This document shows positions 55,770 to 64,000 of a DNA stretch of 64,000 nt, in pieces; positions within the stretch are counted from its first letter, which is position 1, and every line of letters starts with the position of its first letter. The notes below the pieces were generated by a model. It was not told the DNA's origin, made no database searches, and was given only the letters and a program-made list of their open reading frames with translations. Both the position numbers and the translations under genes were made by a program. Source of the stretch: UBA6623 sp965217195 (GTDB lineage: Bacteria; Acidobacteriota; Terriglobia; Bryobacterales; UBA6623); contig CBDCHL010000005.1 in the NCBI GenBank assembly GCA_965217195.1, positions 930,001 through 994,000 on the forward strand. Direction: 5' to 3'.

Positions 55770-55840
55770 CAGGACTCGAAAGCCCTCCAGCCCAACTCCA
55801 AGCACACAAGAACCACCGTTTTCGACGGAATGCCGACCCC

Positions 55841-56734
55841 TTACCGCACGTCGTTCGTATCGTTTTCAAAGAATTCGATGAGCCGCCCGGCGTGCTCGGA
55901 GAAAAGCGGCCCCGGGCTGTGGGTTTCGAGCGGTGAGGCGACCTTCAGCAGCGGTAGCCCGGCCTCTTCGAGAAATTCTCCAAGAGGAAGAATGTTCTCG
56001 GCGGGGATGACCTTGGGATCGCCTTCGTGGTAAAGCGTCGCCCAGCGCACCCCGGAAAGCGCTTCGCGTCGTCGATCGGCGCCATTGGCTCGGAGCCGGC
56101 GCAGAGGATCCCACCCCTCCGTCGAGCGCCGGAAAGCCATGTCATTGCGTGGGTCACCGGGGCATTCACCGGCCGGCTGAAAAGCAAACGCGGTGGAAAT
56201 CCCCGCCACGCGATTCACCCCAGCCGGACAGCGATACATGCTTTCCAATGACAACACCGGCACGACCAACACCACGCTCTCGAAATCCGCCCGCCGCTCA
56301 AGGATCAAGTTCAACAAAGTCACGTTGCCGGCTGAAACCGCCACGGCATGAAACGTAGTCACCGCGTGGTTGGCGGCGAGGAAGTCCATCAATTCGAGAA
56401 TCGATTCCTGGGTGTCCTCGTTGCCCCACATCCCGTTACCCGGGATGGCGGCGTGATTGGACTGCGCGAGCAAGTATCCGGCGTCGAGCAACGTCGTCAT
56501 CAAGTGTTTCTTGCCCTCGGCTTGTTCCCAGGACGAAGACCATTCGACGACGAGCTCGCCGTTGCCGTGGATCAGGATGACGGCTTCCCCCGGGCGGGCG
56601 TTCGTCTCGGGCGATTTAATGAAGCACCACTCGCCTCCGATCTTGAGTCGTTCGGTGAAATCCGTATCGGCGGGTACGACGATCGCAGTCGCGAGAACAA
56701 GTGGGAGCAGGCGGGCGATTGCGCGGAAAAGCAT
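55841..56734 (-). CDS. Exported alpha/beta hydrolase
   Basis: A 297-residue protein with a signal-like start (LPLVLATAIVVPA). The oxyanion-hole region LIHGNGELV and the nucleophile elbow (VAVSAGN, Ser near 147) are visible; an acid and His follow (EGDPKV and ETHSPGP). The substrate is unknown. It is separated from the PSCyt1 gene by a repeat and so is not clearly in its operon. Confidence 0.8.
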   Translation of the reverse strand: MLFRAIARLLPLVLATAIVVPADTDFTERLKIGGEWCFIKSPETNARPGEAVILIHGNGELVVEWSSSWEQAEGKKHLMTTLLDAGYLLAQSNHAAIPGNGMWGNEDTQESILELMDFLAANHAVTTFHAVAVSAGNVTLLNLILERRADFESVVLVVPVLSLESMYRCPAGVNRVAGISTAFAFQPAGECPGDPRNDMAFRRSTEGWDPLRRLRANGADRRREALSGVRWATLYHEGDPKVIPAENILPLGEFLEEAGLPLLKVASPLETHSPGPLFSEHAGRLIEFFENDTNDVR

Positions 56735-56805
56735 GGCGGTGCCCTAGTGTTATAGGTTGTGGTCTTAGGTTCCGATTCCCCGAACGAACGGGTGTCTCGC
56801 CCCGC

Positions 56806-56830
56806 AGACCGGCAAGAGTGCCGGTCGCTA
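56806..56830 (-). repeat. Dispersed palindromic repeat, half copy
   Basis: Reverse-strand GTAGCGACCGGCACTCTTGC followed by CGGTC matches the first half of the copy at 31541 with one mismatch. It lies directly before the Gfo/Idh/MocA stop at 56828. Confidence 0.65.
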
Positions 56831-58099
56831 CACGCCCTTGGGCGTCGCCCAATGAGTGCGGTAGCGGCGCTTCACATGAACGTTCGCTTCCGGTGTGCCG
56901 GGAATCGTCTCCGTCTCGGCGTCAAACTCGAAGCCCGTTCCCGCCCGCGACACGATATTAGCCAAGTGGCAGTGCAGCCCCGAAAGATGGCCGATGCCGA
57001 TGTCGGCGTTGGGCAGCTTGCCGGACTTGATCGAATCAACGAAATTGCGCTGATGCGTGTCATCGTCGTTGACGTCGTCGTGGTCGAGTAGGTTGCCCTT
57101 CTTGTCGTAGGTCTTGAACCCCCAGCGGCCATTGTAGGGTCCGATGTGCACCACGCCCTCCGAGCCGTAGACGGCCACGCCGTTCTCGAGACCGGCAATG
57201 CCGTAGGGCGCCCAGATCCGCAGGTCCCAGTTCAGGAACATACCGTTGTCGTATTCAAACGTCACGTTCATCGTGTCGGGCGTCTGCTGATCGTCGTCAA
57301 AGAAGAATTTGCCGCCCGTGCCGCTGACCTTCGTCGGGTAGCCGACGCCCAAAGCCTGCCGTGCCGTGTCGAACTGATGTGCGCCGTCATTGCCGGCGTC
57401 GCCGGTACCGAAATGCCAGTGCCAATGCCACTTGTAGTGGAAGCGGTTTTCGTTGAAGGGAATCCAAGGCGCGACCCCCAGCCAGGTGTCGTAGTCAACG
57501 CCCGCCGGAACCGGGCCGTCGGGTTTGTGTCCGATGTTGTCGCGAAGCTGAACGTCCCAAGCCTTGGCCCCGATGACGTTGCCGATCCGGCCCGAGCGAA
57601 TGTACTCCAGCGCGCGGTGAGTCGACGGCCGGCTGCGCGCCTGTGTCCCGACCTGCACAATGCGCTTATTGCGTCGAGCGGCGTCGATCATCAGCCGCCC
57701 TTCGCGGACGTTGTGCGAAGCGGGCTTTTCCACGTAAACATGCTTGCCGGCGTCGCAGCCGAGAATCGTCGCCGGGCCGTGCCAATGGTCAGGGGTGGCG
57801 ATGACAATCGCGTCCACGTCTTTGTCGTCGAGCATCCTACGCATGTCGCCGACGAACTTAGGGGTCGCTTTCTGGTGTTCGCCCAGGACCTTCGTGGCGC
57901 GTTCAAGGGAGGCCTGATCTACGTCGCATAGATAAGTGACATTGACGTCCGGTAGGTCCGCAAAGCGACCGGTCAATCCGCGACCGCGGCCCCCGACACC
58001 GATCATACCGACGTTGACTTTGTCGTTTGCCGACACCGTCCTCGACCCCAGTGCGGCTGCCGCCAAAGCAGTCCCGAAAAAGTAGCGTCGATTCATCAA
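56828..58099 (-). CDS. Gfo/Idh/MocA-family oxidoreductase (Tat-like signal)
   Basis: A 423-residue NAD(P)-dependent dehydrogenase-like protein. It begins with NRRYFFGTALAAAALGS, a Tat-like export signal, then the nucleotide fold GMIGVGGRGRGLTGRF and the catalytic Lys in VYVEKPASHNVREGRL. Such exported family members in these phyla probably process sugars in the periplasm. A sugar-isomerase gene lies about 1.1 kb upstream on the same strand. Confidence 0.9.
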   Translation of the reverse strand: MMNRRYFFGTALAAAALGSRTVSANDKVNVGMIGVGGRGRGLTGRFADLPDVNVTYLCDVDQASLERATKVLGEHQKATPKFVGDMRRMLDDKDVDAIVIATPDHWHGPATILGCDAGKHVYVEKPASHNVREGRLMIDAARRNKRIVQVGTQARSRPSTHRALEYIRSGRIGNVIGAKAWDVQLRDNIGHKPDGPVPAGVDYDTWLGVAPWIPFNENRFHYKWHWHWHFGTGDAGNDGAHQFDTARQALGVGYPTKVSGTGGKFFFDDDQQTPDTMNVTFEYDNGMFLNWDLRIWAPYGIAGLENGVAVYGSEGVVHIGPYNGRWGFKTYDKKGNLLDHDDVNDDDTHQRNFVDSIKSGKLPNADIGIGHLSGLHCHLANIVSRAGTGFEFDAETETIPGTPEANVHVKRRYRTHWATPKGV

Positions 58100-58331
58100 T
58101 CCCCCTTAAGAGCACGGACGCGCCGTCCACCTGACCATCGTACAATTTTCGGGTCCGGGACGAGAGAAATCGTGACCAAACCGAGCCGCGAGAGTAATTG
58201 AGCGGTATCCGATGCCGCTGCCCGGAAGCAAGAAAGTGATGATCCTAAAACGGTCGCCCCCCGGGGCCTCCCCCTGGCGCAAACCCCGGAGCCCGCCAAC
58301 CAACGCCGCTATTGTCGGCAAGAGAAGCCGG

Positions 58332-58724
58332 TCACCCGCCCCAGCGCCTTGGGTGACGCAAGCCTTCGGGCAAAATCGTCTTTTCGCTCCCCCGCGTTTC
58401 TTCGAGTTGCTCCTGCGTCAGGTCTTCCGCCGTTCGAAGATCCGCCGCGCTCAAGTCGGCGTCCTCGATGTCGACGCCCACCAGCCGGGCTCCAACCAGA
58501 TTGGCGCCGCTCAGATCGGCTTCGCGAAGATCGGCGCCGCTGAGATTCGCCATGATGAGTTGCGCGCCGGATAAGTCGGCCGCGACCAAGTCGGCGACTC
58601 TAAGATCCGTGTCGCGCAGGTTGGCGCCCGAAAGATCGGGATGAAGCTGCGGATTCTCCTCGCGCCAACGGTTCCAGGCATCCACGTCCTGTGTGAGCAA
58701 CTCGACCTGTTTAGCGTCCGCCAT
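58332..58724 (-). CDS. Pentapeptide-repeat protein
   Basis: A 130-residue protein with A(D/N)LSGA-type pentapeptide repeats from about residue 26 to 105 (DLSGANL, ADLVAADL, ANLSGADL and so on), which fold as a right-handed beta-helix. The role is unknown; some such proteins bind DNA gyrase. The ATG at 58724 is preceded by TAGGA; a longer frame to 58838 starts with an Arg-rich stretch unlike the family. Confidence 0.85.
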   Translation of the reverse strand: MADAKQVELLTQDVDAWNRWREENPQLHPDLSGANLRDTDLRVADLVAADLSGAQLIMANLSGADLREADLSGANLVGARLVGVDIEDADLSAADLRTAEDLTQEQLEETRGSEKTILPEGLRHPRRWGG

Positions 58725-59043
58725 CGATCCTACTTTCCCCAACGTCATGAGAGCCGATTCTTCACGGCCACGCGCAACCGCGCGGTCCACATGTCTCAAG
58801 ATTATAGCCCGACCGATTCCGCGCTCGCCTCTGTTCAACGCATACCTGGAGCGTTTCTGCTGCGCCGACGACGAGATGGGCTGTCATTAGACGAGACGAT
58901 CTCTCTGGAAGTTGACCCTGATAGGAAGTCCGGCGGCAGACGCGGCAACCCTGGCAAAAGAACGGGACTCGAAGGGTGACGCCGAGCGGCGTTGCACACC
59001 ATGTCCGCGCGACGTAAAGCGAACGGTCCTATCTCGGGCCTGA

Positions 59044-59202
59044 TCAAAAGACCGTGTAAATGAAGGGCGCCAGCGCCGAACTCTGCGCGAAGACCAGCAG
59101 GGCTCCGAGCAGTAGGAGGGTGATCACAATCGGCAGCAACCAGAGCTTCTTGTTCTCCTTGAGAAAGAGAACGAACTCGGCTATAAGCGCCAGCTTGCTC
59201 AT
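59044..59202 (-). CDS. DUF5989 small membrane protein
   Basis: A 52-residue protein starting MSKLALIAEFVLFLKENKK, then one strong helix (LWLLPIVITLLLLGALLVF) and the end SALAPFIYTVF, the DUF5989 signature. AAGGAAAA precedes the ATG. Relatives often sit with SxtJ-like and carbamoyltransferase genes in surface-polysaccharide clusters; neither is here. Codons upstream to 59262 are not family-like. Confidence 0.9.
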   Translation of the reverse strand: MSKLALIAEFVLFLKENKKLWLLPIVITLLLLGALLVFAQSSALAPFIYTVF

Positions 59203-59239
59203 AACGTTTTCCTTGACCGCGACAGTAACTTGATAACCA

Positions 59240-60232
59240 TCACTCTCCAAACGCCGCGTCAAACGCCAGATTCGACGGCGCGAAGTCGACGCGCTTGGTG
59301 AACGCGCACGCTTCCGTGGCGCCGCGCTCTCGTTCCATGCCGCTGTCTTCCCACTCGATCGACAGCGGCCCCGTGTAGCCGATGTGATTGAGCGTTCGGA
59401 TGATCTCCTCGAAATCGACGCCGCCGTGTCCCAGCGAGCGGAAATCCCAACCGCGATCCGGGTGCCCGAAGTTCAAATGCGACCCCAAAATGCCGGTGCG
59501 CCCGTCCAACTGCCGCGCCGAATCCTTCATGTGAACGTGATAAATGCGGTCGTTGAACTCTTGCAGGAAACGAACCGGGTCGACCATCTGCCAGTGCAGG
59601 TGGCTGGGGTCGAAGTTGAAGCCGAACGCCTCGCGCCCGCCGATCGCGTCAATCGCCCGCTGCGCGGTGACGATGTCGAAGGCGATCTCGGTGGGGTGAA
59701 CCTCGAGGCCGAAGCGCACGCCGCATTCGTCAAACACGTCGAGAATGGGGTTCCATTTGTCCGCGAAGTCTTGGAAGCCGGCGTCGATCATTTCATCCGA
59801 CACCGGAGGAAAACTGTAGAGCAGGTGCCAGATCGACGACCCGGTAAAACCATTCGCTACCTTGAGGCCCAGGTTTTTCGCCGCCCGCGCGGTATTCTTC
59901 ATAGCCTCGATCGCCCAGGCGCGTTGCCCCTCGGCGTCGCCGGCTAACTCGGGCGGTGCGAAGATATCCGAACGCCCGTCATTGTTTAAATCGCAAACCA
60001 ACTGCCCGGCAAGGTGGTTCGAGATGGCGAAAAGCTGCAAGTTGTGCTTTTCGAGAATCGCCTTTTGTTGCTCGCAGTAGGCCGGATCTTCAGCGGCCTT
60101 GAAGACGTCCATATGGTCGCCCCAACAAGCCAATTCCAGCCCGTCATACCCGAATCCGGCGGCTTTTTCGGCGAGCACTTCCAAGGGCAAATCCGCCCAC
60201 TGCCCCGTGAATAGAGTTACCGGTCGCCCCAT
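59240..60232 (-). CDS. Sugar phosphate isomerase/epimerase
   Basis: A 330-residue AP-endonuclease-2-type TIM barrel. The metal-ligand segments GLEVHPTEIAF, NFDPSHLHW and YHVHMKD are visible, as in IolE/xylose-isomerase-like proteins. Substrate unknown, probably a carbohydrate. It ends 38 bases before the DUF5989 start. Confidence 0.88.
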   Translation of the reverse strand: MGRPVTLFTGQWADLPLEVLAEKAAGFGYDGLELACWGDHMDVFKAAEDPAYCEQQKAILEKHNLQLFAISNHLAGQLVCDLNNDGRSDIFAPPELAGDAEGQRAWAIEAMKNTARAAKNLGLKVANGFTGSSIWHLLYSFPPVSDEMIDAGFQDFADKWNPILDVFDECGVRFGLEVHPTEIAFDIVTAQRAIDAIGGREAFGFNFDPSHLHWQMVDPVRFLQEFNDRIYHVHMKDSARQLDGRTGILGSHLNFGHPDRGWDFRSLGHGGVDFEEIIRTLNHIGYTGPLSIEWEDSGMERERGATEACAFTKRVDFAPSNLAFDAAFGE

Positions 60233-60289
60233 GTCTATTGATCCTCCTGAAAATGCCCGGCGAGCCGCCGGACACGCCCCGAGGCCTCT

Positions 60290-61141
60290 TTACTGCCGTC
60301 CGCCAAAGATGTCCAATATGGGCACTGGTCCCCCGCTGGTGACCACTGTGGGCATCACCCCATTCCATTTCTCTATAGCGCGTCCCTGAACCTCAATTCG
60401 CCGCAACTCCAGTAAATCCGACGTTATCTGTGCTCTTTGGAGCTCCAGTCCCTTGGCTTCAGCTTCGGCTCTGGTGACTGCCTGTTGCGCTTCAAACTCC
60501 ACCCGTTTCAAGGCGTTCTCCGCCTCCAGAGCCTGTTGGACCGCTTTCACCTTTGCCTCGATGGACTCCTGGAAGGTTTGCGAGAACTGAAAGTCCGTGA
60601 TGGAGACTTGGATAACTAGGATACCAGGGTCACGTAACCTTTCCGCCATCAAATTTTGAAGTTCATCTTTCACCTGTGGCCTTTGTGTGATCAACTGCTC
60701 GGCGTCGAAATCGGCCGTGGTAGATTTGACCGCTTCCTGGATGTACGGCTGAATGACCCGGTTTTCATAATCCTGCCGCATTTCTTGATAAATTGTCCCC
60801 ACTCTTTCGGCATCCAACTGGTAGTTCAAGGTGACTTCCGTGGTCACCTGTTGCAAGTCCTTGCTAAGAGCCGACACGCCAGCCGTGTATTTCTGAAGCT
60901 GGGTTGACATCAGAACTATCTCCTCGGCGAAAGGGACCTTGAAATAGAGACCTTCATCTTTGATCTCCTCGGTCAAAGCTCCAAAACGCAGCAAGACGCC
61001 TCGTTGTCCCGCGCCGACTATCCCGGTGCTTCCCGCTACCACAATGAGGCAGGCAATCAAGACCCCGATAGCCGCGATCTTCTTACCCAGCCCTGGTGGA
61101 ATTCTAAAATCCCCAAAGTCTCCACTAGAGTACTGTGCCAT
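60290..61141 (-). CDS. Prohibitin/SPFH-family membrane protein
   Basis: A 283-residue protein with one N-terminal TM (about 21-43), then the PHB/SPFH domain (GVLLRFGALTEEI, VEVTLNYQLD-like and QITDFQFSQTFQ) and a C-terminal coiled coil rich in Glu, Ala and Gln (about 200-265). Such proteins form ring-like assemblies and scaffold membrane proteases. No protease gene is adjacent. Confidence 0.88.
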   Translation of the reverse strand: MAQYSSGDFGDFRIPPGLGKKIAAIGVLIACLIVVAGSTGIVGAGQRGVLLRFGALTEEIKDEGLYFKVPFAEEIVLMSTQLQKYTAGVSALSKDLQQVTTEVTLNYQLDAERVGTIYQEMRQDYENRVIQPYIQEAVKSTTADFDAEQLITQRPQVKDELQNLMAERLRDPGILVIQVSITDFQFSQTFQESIEAKVKAVQQALEAENALKRVEFEAQQAVTRAEAEAKGLELQRAQITSDLLELRRIEVQGRAIEKWNGVMPTVVTSGGPVPILDIFGGRQ

Positions 61142-61560
61142 CGCTATCTCCTTTTATGCGGAATTTTCAATTGGGATCTTGCGCTCCTCAACTCTACGCC
61201 CATGCCCTCGCCGGCCGGCAGCCCAGCCTCGAAGCTTTGTAGACGCGAGGTGAGCGCCCCGCCGCGATCCCAGTTCTTCGTCGAGCCGAGCAAGCGAAAC
61301 GTCGGATCGACGGAAACGCGGACGGCATCGTTGAGCCGGGATTTCCATCTTGACCATCCCGGCACCTGTTAGGTTAGTCGAACCAGGGCTGCGGTGCAAC
61401 AGTTTCCTCGCGTGCGTGCCGGCTTTGCCGGCCGAATCGCCGAGTGCGCCGCCGAAAATCGTCGGGCGGTCCGCAACTCCGGTTTTTTCGGGCCGATAAG
61501 AAGTGCGAAGCGGACGCGCTCCAACGGCGTTGGTTGCCGTCCCGGATGAAGGAGGCCATC
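61142..61560. other. Hairpin-rich intergenic stretch before the TadE-like gene
   Basis: About 420 bases between divergent genes. It contains GCCGGC-TTT-GCCGGC (61418-61432) and CCGCC/GGCGG (about 61448-61468), so the leader of the TadE-like gene would be structured. No riboswitch class was recognised. Confidence 0.45.
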
Positions 61561-61986
61561 GTGCCGATTCCCCGCTCTCAAAACCGCCGCGGCGTAACGA
61601 TGCTTGAAACAGCCCTTACGCTCTCGTTGCTCCTGTTCGTCCTCATCGGCATCGTCGACATCGGCACGGTGCTGTTCACGTACCAAGGATTGGTTCAGCG
61701 GGCGCACGCCGGCGCGCGCTACGCCATCGTCAACACCTATGACGAAGAAAAGATCAAGAATGTTGTCGTGTACGGAAGCGCCGCCGGGGGCAGCAGTTCA
61801 ATCCTGGGCTTGAGTACGTCGATGGTGACCGTCGTCTCCGACGACATCGACAACCAGACCTCGCGAGTCGTGGTAACGATAGGGAATTATCCGGTACGTC
61901 TGTTCACGCCCTATGTCGCCGGCAGCTTTAACCTCCCCCCGATCCAAGCCGTCCTAACAACCGAAAGCGAAGGCGCAACCACGTAA
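61561..61986 (+). CDS. TadE-like pseudopilin
   Basis: A 141-residue protein with RRGVTMLETALTLSLLLFVLIGIVDIG-type start: a prepilin-like N-terminus with the Glu five residues after the hydrophobic start, and a single TM (about 16-38). This is the TadE family of the tight-adherence pilus. The GTG at 61561 has an AAGGAGG six bases upstream, which decides the start over the ATG at 61546. No other Tad genes are in the window. Confidence 0.85.
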   Translation: MPIPRSQNRRGVTMLETALTLSLLLFVLIGIVDIGTVLFTYQGLVQRAHAGARYAIVNTYDEEKIKNVVVYGSAAGGSSSILGLSTSMVTVVSDDIDNQTSRVVVTIGNYPVRLFTPYVAGSFNLPPIQAVLTTESEGATT

Positions 61987-62173
61987 CAGGAACCGCCGGG
62001 CGCCGTATCGAGAAACCAAGTGCCGGCCCCCGGCAACGTCCTCCAGTGACATCGCGAACGCGTCGACACTCGCGGCACTCTCACCATCTTTGTCGGGGAC
62101 CCGCGGGAGGGGATCGAGACCGTGACGTCGGATTCCTAACGGAAATCCTTGGACCCGCTGCTAAAATGACATC

Positions 62174-63406
62174 ATGTTGCGGGTGTTTACCGCCCTTGTT
62201 TTACTGGTCGTTCCGGCCAGCGGGAACGATCTGGAACAGGCGGTCAAAGCGCTTGACGAAGAGGACTGGGCGGCGGCCGCTCCTCTGCTCGAAAAGGTTG
62301 TGGCCGAGACCCCGGAGAACGTCGAGGTCCAATTCAACCTGGCCTATTGCTACAGTCAACTCCAACAGAGCGACAAGGCTGTCGATCATTATCGAAAAGT
62401 CGTCGAGCTCAAGCCCGAGCTAACCGAGGCCCACATGAATCTCGGGCTCATGCTGATGGAACGGGGCGATGTCGCCGAGGCGGCTCCCCACTTCCGGGTG
62501 GTAAGCGAAGCCCGACCCGACGCGTTCGCCCCGGCGCTGTACCACGCCCTCGCCTTGCTCGAGACCGGTGAGACGGAGAACGCCGCGGTCGCGTATGAAA
62601 AAGCGGTCGCCATCGACCCGCGGTCCGCTGATGCGCACCTGGGCCTGGGACAGGCGCTGCTGCGATCAGGCCGTGCGACGGAGGCCGCCCCGCACTACGA
62701 TCGTGCCGCCGAGCTCGACCCCGAGCTTCAATCCATGAAGCTCGAACTCGCCGAGCACCTCGAATTCAACGGTGACCCGGAGAAAGCGCTGGCTCTTTAC
62801 CGCGGCTATCTCGAGGTCGATCCTGAAGCTGTCGCCGTGCGCGAGCGAGTGGGGTTGCTGTTGCTCGAGCTGAAACGGTATCGGGAGGCGGCGAAGTTCT
62901 TCGAACACGCGGTCGAGCGCGACCCGACCGCCGCCAATCGCGCCGCCCTCGCCGAAGCATATTTGAACATCGGCGAGAACGCCAAGGCGCTGCCGCAGTT
63001 GCGGGAGGCGGCCGCGGCCGAGAACGCGGATCCCGGCCTACGGCTTCGCTACGCCAATGTCCTGCTCCACAACGAGAAGTTCTCCGACGCCGCGCGTAAC
63101 TACCTGGCCTTGCTCGAACGAAAACCGGATCTGGTCGACGCTTGGAACGGCCTGGCATTCGCGATGTATAAGAATGAAGACCTGCCCGGCGCACTCGAGG
63201 CGCTTACGCGATCGGCGCGGGCCGGCCCACCCAAGCCGGCGCAAATCTACCTACGTGCGATCATCGAGGACAAGCTCGAAATGCGCAAAGAAGCCCTCGG
63301 GAGCTACCGCCGGTTCCTTGCAATGAAGCCCGGATTGGAAGCGGAAGAATGGAAGGCGCGGGAAAGGGCCAAGGTTATCGAAAGGTTCCTCAAACGCAGG
63401 CGATGA
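62174..63406 (+). CDS. Exported TPR protein
   Basis: A 410-residue protein with a signal peptide (about 1-17) and about ten TPR-like helical repeats to the end. It is a scaffold for protein contacts; partner unknown. Its stop overlaps the next ATG (ATGA), so the downstream gene is coupled to it. Confidence 0.88.
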   Translation: MLRVFTALVLLVVPASGNDLEQAVKALDEEDWAAAAPLLEKVVAETPENVEVQFNLAYCYSQLQQSDKAVDHYRKVVELKPELTEAHMNLGLMLMERGDVAEAAPHFRVVSEARPDAFAPALYHALALLETGETENAAVAYEKAVAIDPRSADAHLGLGQALLRSGRATEAAPHYDRAAELDPELQSMKLELAEHLEFNGDPEKALALYRGYLEVDPEAVAVRERVGLLLLELKRYREAAKFFEHAVERDPTAANRAALAEAYLNIGENAKALPQLREAAAAENADPGLRLRYANVLLHNEKFSDAARNYLALLERKPDLVDAWNGLAFAMYKNEDLPGALEALTRSARAGPPKPAQIYLRAIIEDKLEMRKEALGSYRRFLAMKPGLEAEEWKARERAKVIERFLKRRR

Positions 63407-63864
63407 TTCGACCGCGAACGGCAATTATTGGACTTCTCGTCGCCCTCGCGGCCGCGACGGCCGGCGCGCCGGGGTCGTCCGAGCTCGAGGCCGTGAAGGC
63501 GGAACCGGACCTTGAAAGGAAGGCCCGGCGAGCGTTGGAGTTTTCTCGCGCCCGGGTGGATCGCGTCCTGGCGGCTTATCAGCAAGACGACCCCGAAGGC
63601 GGCAAACAAATCTTGGCGGAAATTCAGGAAGCCGTGGAACTGGCCCACGAAGCACTCATGGCGACCGGCAAACCCGCCCGCCGACGCCCGAAACACTTCA
63701 AACGCGCGGAAATTCAAACCCGCCGCCTGCTCAATCAATTGGACGATTTGTCCCGAAACCTCCTGATTGATGAACGGGGCGCGGTCGATCCGGTGCGAGA
63801 GCGGGTCTCCGAAATCAACGATCAGCTCTTGCGGGCCATCATGACGAAGCCCAAAAAGAAATGA
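63403..63864 (+). CDS. Exported coiled-coil protein of unknown function
   Basis: A 153-residue protein with a short signal-like start (about 8-22) and charged helices throughout, ending in a Lys-rich tail. It overlaps the TPR gene by four bases and precedes a third exported gene by ten bases, so the three form an operon. Function unknown. Confidence 0.75.
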   Translation: MIRPRTAIIGLLVALAAATAGAPGSSELEAVKAEPDLERKARRALEFSRARVDRVLAAYQQDDPEGGKQILAEIQEAVELAHEALMATGKPARRRPKHFKRAEIQTRRLLNQLDDLSRNLLIDERGAVDPVRERVSEINDQLLRAIMTKPKKK

Positions 63865-63874
63865 GTGGGGTGAG

Positions 63875-64000
63875 ATGACGCATAAGCTTTGGGCGGCCTT
63901 GGGGTTGGTTGCCGTTTCCTCGGCTCTCACCGCCCAGGAATACATCGGCGCGCGGCGGGAATTCCTCACCGATCATGAAATCGATGCCATTCGCGAAGCG
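63875..64000 (+). CDS. Exported protein, cut by window end
   Basis: Forty-two codons are visible, beginning MTHKLWAALGLVAVSSALTA, a cleavable signal peptide, then a helical start rich in Arg, Glu and Asp. GGGGTGAG precedes the ATG. It is the third gene of the TPR-led operon; the rest lies outside the window. Confidence 0.7.
   Translation, partial: MTHKLWAALGLVAVSSALTAQEYIGARREFLTDHEIDAIREA

Noticed and set aside
61142..61560. c-di-GMP (GEMM) or other riboswitch before the TadE-like gene
   Set aside because: Hairpins are present, but the conserved core bases I know for GEMM are not.
1..64000. tRNA or rRNA genes
   Set aside because: No cloverleaf arms or rRNA-like conserved blocks were noticed by eye; a dedicated scan was not run.

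Overview
The window is one contiguous stretch of a high-GC bacterial chromosome, densely coded on both strands. No rRNA, tRNA, CRISPR array or replication origin was seen. A Cys/Tat-exported DUF1501 protein paired with a PSCyt1/DUF1549/DUF1553 protein, Gfo/Idh/MocA and sugar-isomerase genes, PRC-barrel and TPR proteins, and a group-1-like sigma factor all point to Acidobacteriota of the Solibacter/Bryobacter type. A planctomycete or verrucomicrobial relative is the main alternative. This placement is inference from gene families, not from a marker search.

Layout. 1-5.8 kb: two related PAS-GGDEF-EAL c-di-GMP genes, the second with a decayed EAL site. 5.9-8.1 kb: rsmI overlapping a CCA-adding enzyme gene. 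8.1-10.1 kb: a small unknown protein, an amidohydrolase gene broken by an amber codon, and a LuxR-type response regulator. 10.7-14.9 kb: a Cys-rich membrane protein, murJ, a coiled-coil/zinc-ribbon protein and an acyl-CoA dehydrogenase. 15.2-18.0 kb: a homocysteine-methyltransferase / unknown / SdpI-like / MtaA-like group. 18.0-25.1 kb (minus strand): a CPBP protease, then a housekeeping translation cluster read ffh-rpsP-khpA-rimM-trmD-rplS-rnhB-membrane protein-ArsC-like protein. 25.3-26.0 kb: hicAB. 26.1-31.5 kb (minus): a receiver-CheX protein, a sodium:solute symporter with a small membrane partner, a GNAT acetyltransferase and tsaD.

31.5-37.4 kb is the most disturbed region. It holds a hairpin-rich non-coding stretch, a dispersed repeat, a frameshifted DUF1501 remnant, and a HEAT/VWA gene split by an IS630-type element whose removal restores the reading frame exactly. 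37.5-42.1 kb: a hybrid histidine kinase, and rpoD with a clear promoter and terminator. 42.3-50.8 kb: a PRC-barrel protein, a membrane protein, two paralogous GT-C-like membrane proteins flanking a KdsC-like phosphatase and an arylsulfotransferase-like protein, and a TMTC-like protein. 50.8-60.2 kb (minus): DUF1501 with its cytochrome/DUF1549/DUF1553 partner, an alpha/beta hydrolase, a Gfo/Idh/MocA oxidoreductase, a pentapeptide protein, DUF5989 and a sugar isomerase. 60.3-64.0 kb: a prohibitin-like protein, a TadE-like pseudopilin and a TPR-led operon running off the window.

The observation most worth following is the ArsC/Spx-like gene at 19394-19744. Its active-site Cys position is an in-frame TGA, followed 21 nt later by a stem-loop that fits the bacterial SECIS layout, so it is a candidate selenoprotein. 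Other points are a structured non-coding region at 31677-31893, a three-copy dispersed palindromic repeat, a 120-residue acidic tail on ribosomal protein S16, and several broken genes that suggest ongoing decay or assembly error.
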